DNA from: Helicoverpa zea
Taxonomy: Eukaryota; Arthropoda; Insecta; Lepidoptera; Noctuidae
Direction: 5' to 3'
DNA length: 64,000 nt
Assembly (NCBI RefSeq): GCF_022581195.2
Contig: NC_061479.1
Location: 6,076,001-6,140,000, forward strand
Numbering within the stretch: the first letter of the stretch is position 1; each line of letters opens with the position of its first letter. Both the position numbers and the translations under genes were made by a program. The notes beneath the pieces were generated by a model that was not told where the DNA came from, did no database searches, and saw only the letters and a program-made list of their open reading frames with translations. This document shows positions 62,256-64,000 of this stretch, piece by piece.

Positions 62256-62510
62256 ATTTGGTTCGGCTTCCAGTCTAACTGGATGCAGCTGAGAACCAGT
62301 GTGCCACATGTAGCGACTGCCCATCTGAACTCCACAACCCAGTTACCTCGGCAACACAACACCCGTCGGTAAGACTAGTTGCTAGACTTTCCGGCTTCTG
62401 ACTGTCCGTAACATCTTATAAAGCTGTTCAAATGACAGCCAGGACCCACCAATTTAACGTGCCTTTCCTAACAAGAAGAAACTCGTCATTACATTTACCG
62501 ACTGTGCCTA
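62256..62510 (-). repeat. SINE-A5S, reverse
   Basis: 'ggttcggcttccagtctaac' to 'gaaactcgtcattacattta', the 5S-head side variant. Confidence 0.55.
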
Positions 62511-62908
62511 CCATTGTTTAACTAGTGTGGCTGTTTCTCGACCATAAAATAGATTTTACACAAAAAACAACAGTACTACAAAAAAAGTCAAAAAGACATT
62601 CGACGCGTGTTAAGAATATTCCCCATGCTTAATGTTCCAACACATGCTGAACGGCTGTTTAACCTTTTTGGTAGTAAGAGCAGTAAAAATTCGAGGTTGG
62701 TATGAGATAGCTAATTGAGTTCTGTCTCTTCTGGTTAAGGGTTGACTGAAACACGGTGTGAAATACCGGAAATATTTCGTAAAACTTCAGAAAGAATCGT
62801 TCACTCGGACCAGTGCGCAGTTACTGTCCAGACCATGCATAATTTGCAGTTAATTTTTGTGGAGCAACAAAATGTAATATGATAACAATAGGTCTAATCT
62901 GTAACTTA
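62511..62908. other. No feature recognised
   Basis: AT-rich to mixed composition. Confidence 0.4.
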
Positions 62909-63288
62909 TCATCCTCCGAGCCTTTTTCCCAATCATGTTGGGGTCGGCTTCCAGTCTAACCGGATTCAGCTGAGTACCAGTGCTTTACAAGAAGCGACTG
63001 CCTATCTGACCTCCTCAACCCAGTTACCCGGGCAACCCGATACCCCTTGGTTAGACTGGTGTCAGACTTACTGGCTTCTGACTACCCGTAACGACTGCCA
63101 AGGATGTTCAATGACAGCCGGGACCTACAGTTTAACGTGCCATCCGAAACACAGCCAATGGTGTCTAAGATATACTTAGAAAGTACATACAGACTTAGAA
63201 AAGTTGCATTGGTACTTGCCTGACCTGGGATCGACCCCGCGCCCTCATACTTGAGAGATTGGTCCTTTACCCACTAGGTCACCACGAC
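62909..63288 (-). repeat. SINE-A, full length
   Basis: A complete, well-preserved reverse copy from 'catcctccgagcctttttcc' to the head 'taggtcaccacgac'. The best match to the 1377 copy. Confidence 0.8.
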
Positions 63289-63381
63289 TACACCTACTCT
63301 GTAACTTATGTGGCTTCTTATTATATTTGAAAATTGTTACTAACGCATCCACAGGAAATTTAAAAAACCAACAATGATGCC

Positions 63382-63500
63382 CTTTAGCCGATTATACATC
63401 ATGGTGGCTGTTCTCATATAAGGTGACCAGCCAGCTGCACATATTATAGTCCACGCACATTTGCGCAGACACAGGTGCACTCACTATTATTGGTATTACA
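63382..63500 (-). repeat. SINE-B distal fragment
   Basis: 'ttagccgattatacatcatg' to 'acaggtgcactcactattat'. Confidence 0.6.
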
Positions 63501-63734
63501 AAAAAATTTCGGGTTCAAAGAAGGCGTACATATAAGGGCGAAGACAGTAACGTTCCTCGCCTCCCGTAATGACATAACACTCGTGGTTGCGTGAACTTTG
63601 TACATACAATACGATATTGTAGGTACAACTTCACGCTTTCTTTGCACTATAAATGTCTACACAATTCACTCAAAATTTATATAACATGCATTCAGGGTCA
63701 CAACTATAAGGATTCAAGGTATGTTTCTTCCTAT

Positions 63735-63905
63735 GTATCCCACATGGTGGTGGAGTCAGCTTTCCTAATTATTCTTCTCCACTTCGCTCTATCTATGACA
63801 TCACTCTCGGACTCCTGACACTCCGTCATGTCTTTCGCCACTTCTAAACTTGAGGTGGCCTCTAGATCTTCGACCGGGGATGGTAAGTTGCAACGCCTTT
63901 ACCAC
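63735..63905 (-). pseudogene. LINE ORF2 C-terminus (RTE-like) at window edge
   Basis: On minus: VEDLEATSSLEVAKDMTECQ, SDVIDRAKWRRIIRKADSTT, MWD. The KDM.EC......DR..WRR.IR.AD....WD pattern is a common end of insect RTE-like proteins. Upstream coding sequence (63906-64000) is frame-disturbed and continues past the window. Confidence 0.55.
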
Positions 63906-64000
63906 CTAGTCTGGTGGTCTCCTCTGTACCTCTCTGCCTTTTATGGTTGCTAGTTCAGGGGTTGAGTAAACATGGTTTTCGGATACCAGATTTGTTTCGA

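Overview
The window is about 64 kb of AT-rich, repeat-dominated DNA with the repeat vocabulary of a lepidopteran, most likely noctuoid moth, nuclear genome. Pointers are tRNA-headed SINEs with GAT-rich tails, Helitron-like units ending in CTAG, and the GGCCAAGTGCGAGTCGG...GGAACCCT element. No host protein-coding gene, true tRNA or rRNA gene, CRISPR array or bacterial operon is supported. Almost every short ORF is a by-product of repeats.

Names used here. SINE-A: tRNA-like head (GTGGCCTAGTGGGTAAAG...GGTTCGATTCC), a body that includes 'cagtcgttacgggtagtcagaagccag', and a tail ending 'aaaaggctaggcagatgatg'. SINE-A5S: the same body and tail under a 5S-rRNA-like head. SINE-D: the SINE-A head with another tail (ctcaatccttctccgtgtga). 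SINE-B: a second tRNA-headed family (gcctcgttggtctag...). H1 and H2: two Helitron-like short repeats. CG-558: the 558-bp CCGGCCAAG element. SGC: a small element with TCGGCCGA near its ends.

0-12 kb: a mosaic of SINE-A/B, H1/H2, one CG-558 copy, foldback MITEs and 5'-truncated LINE C-termini. 11.27-12.16 kb is a non-autonomous element with CAC... ends and a 5-bp target duplication (Transib-like). 12.3-12.7 kb is a LINE inserted in an older repeat. 16.57-17.76 kb is a hAT-type element with inverted CTTGGT arrays. 19.25-20.70 kb is an element with 199-bp inverted repeats and a GC-rich core. 23.8-24.8 kb is a TA-target MITE holding a CG-558 copy. 28.3-29.5 kb carries an RTE-like LINE end next to a restriction-like-endonuclease LINE end with a U2-snRNA-like 3' flank. 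31-50 kb is again dense SINE/H2/LINE debris with one large A/T-tract region at 43.9-44.8 kb.

51.05-55.17 kb is the centrepiece: an apparently intact 4.1-kb Transib/RAG1-like DNA transposon. It has one 717-codon transposase ORF keeping a D-D-E triad and a CxxC...HxxxxH zinc site, 673-bp terminal inverted repeats, ends beginning CACAGTA, and a 5-bp target duplication CAGCG. A 227-bp MITE, apparently identical to a copy 2.7 kb upstream, sits in its left repeat; the right repeat preserves the empty site.

55.7-56.6 kb is a dead R1-type LINE fragment lacking its catalytic YADD box. 57.49-59.25 kb is a TGT...ACA element (Ginger/KRBA2-integrase type) holding only an N-terminal integrase fragment and a SINE-B. 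The rest is SINE and LINE debris to the window edge, where another LINE end runs in on the minus strand.

The genes do not form a pathway. The window is a record of layered insertions, and five or more of them can be read against an unoccupied copy of the same target within the window. SINE family membership and superfamily names come from recognition of motifs and structure, not from searches.
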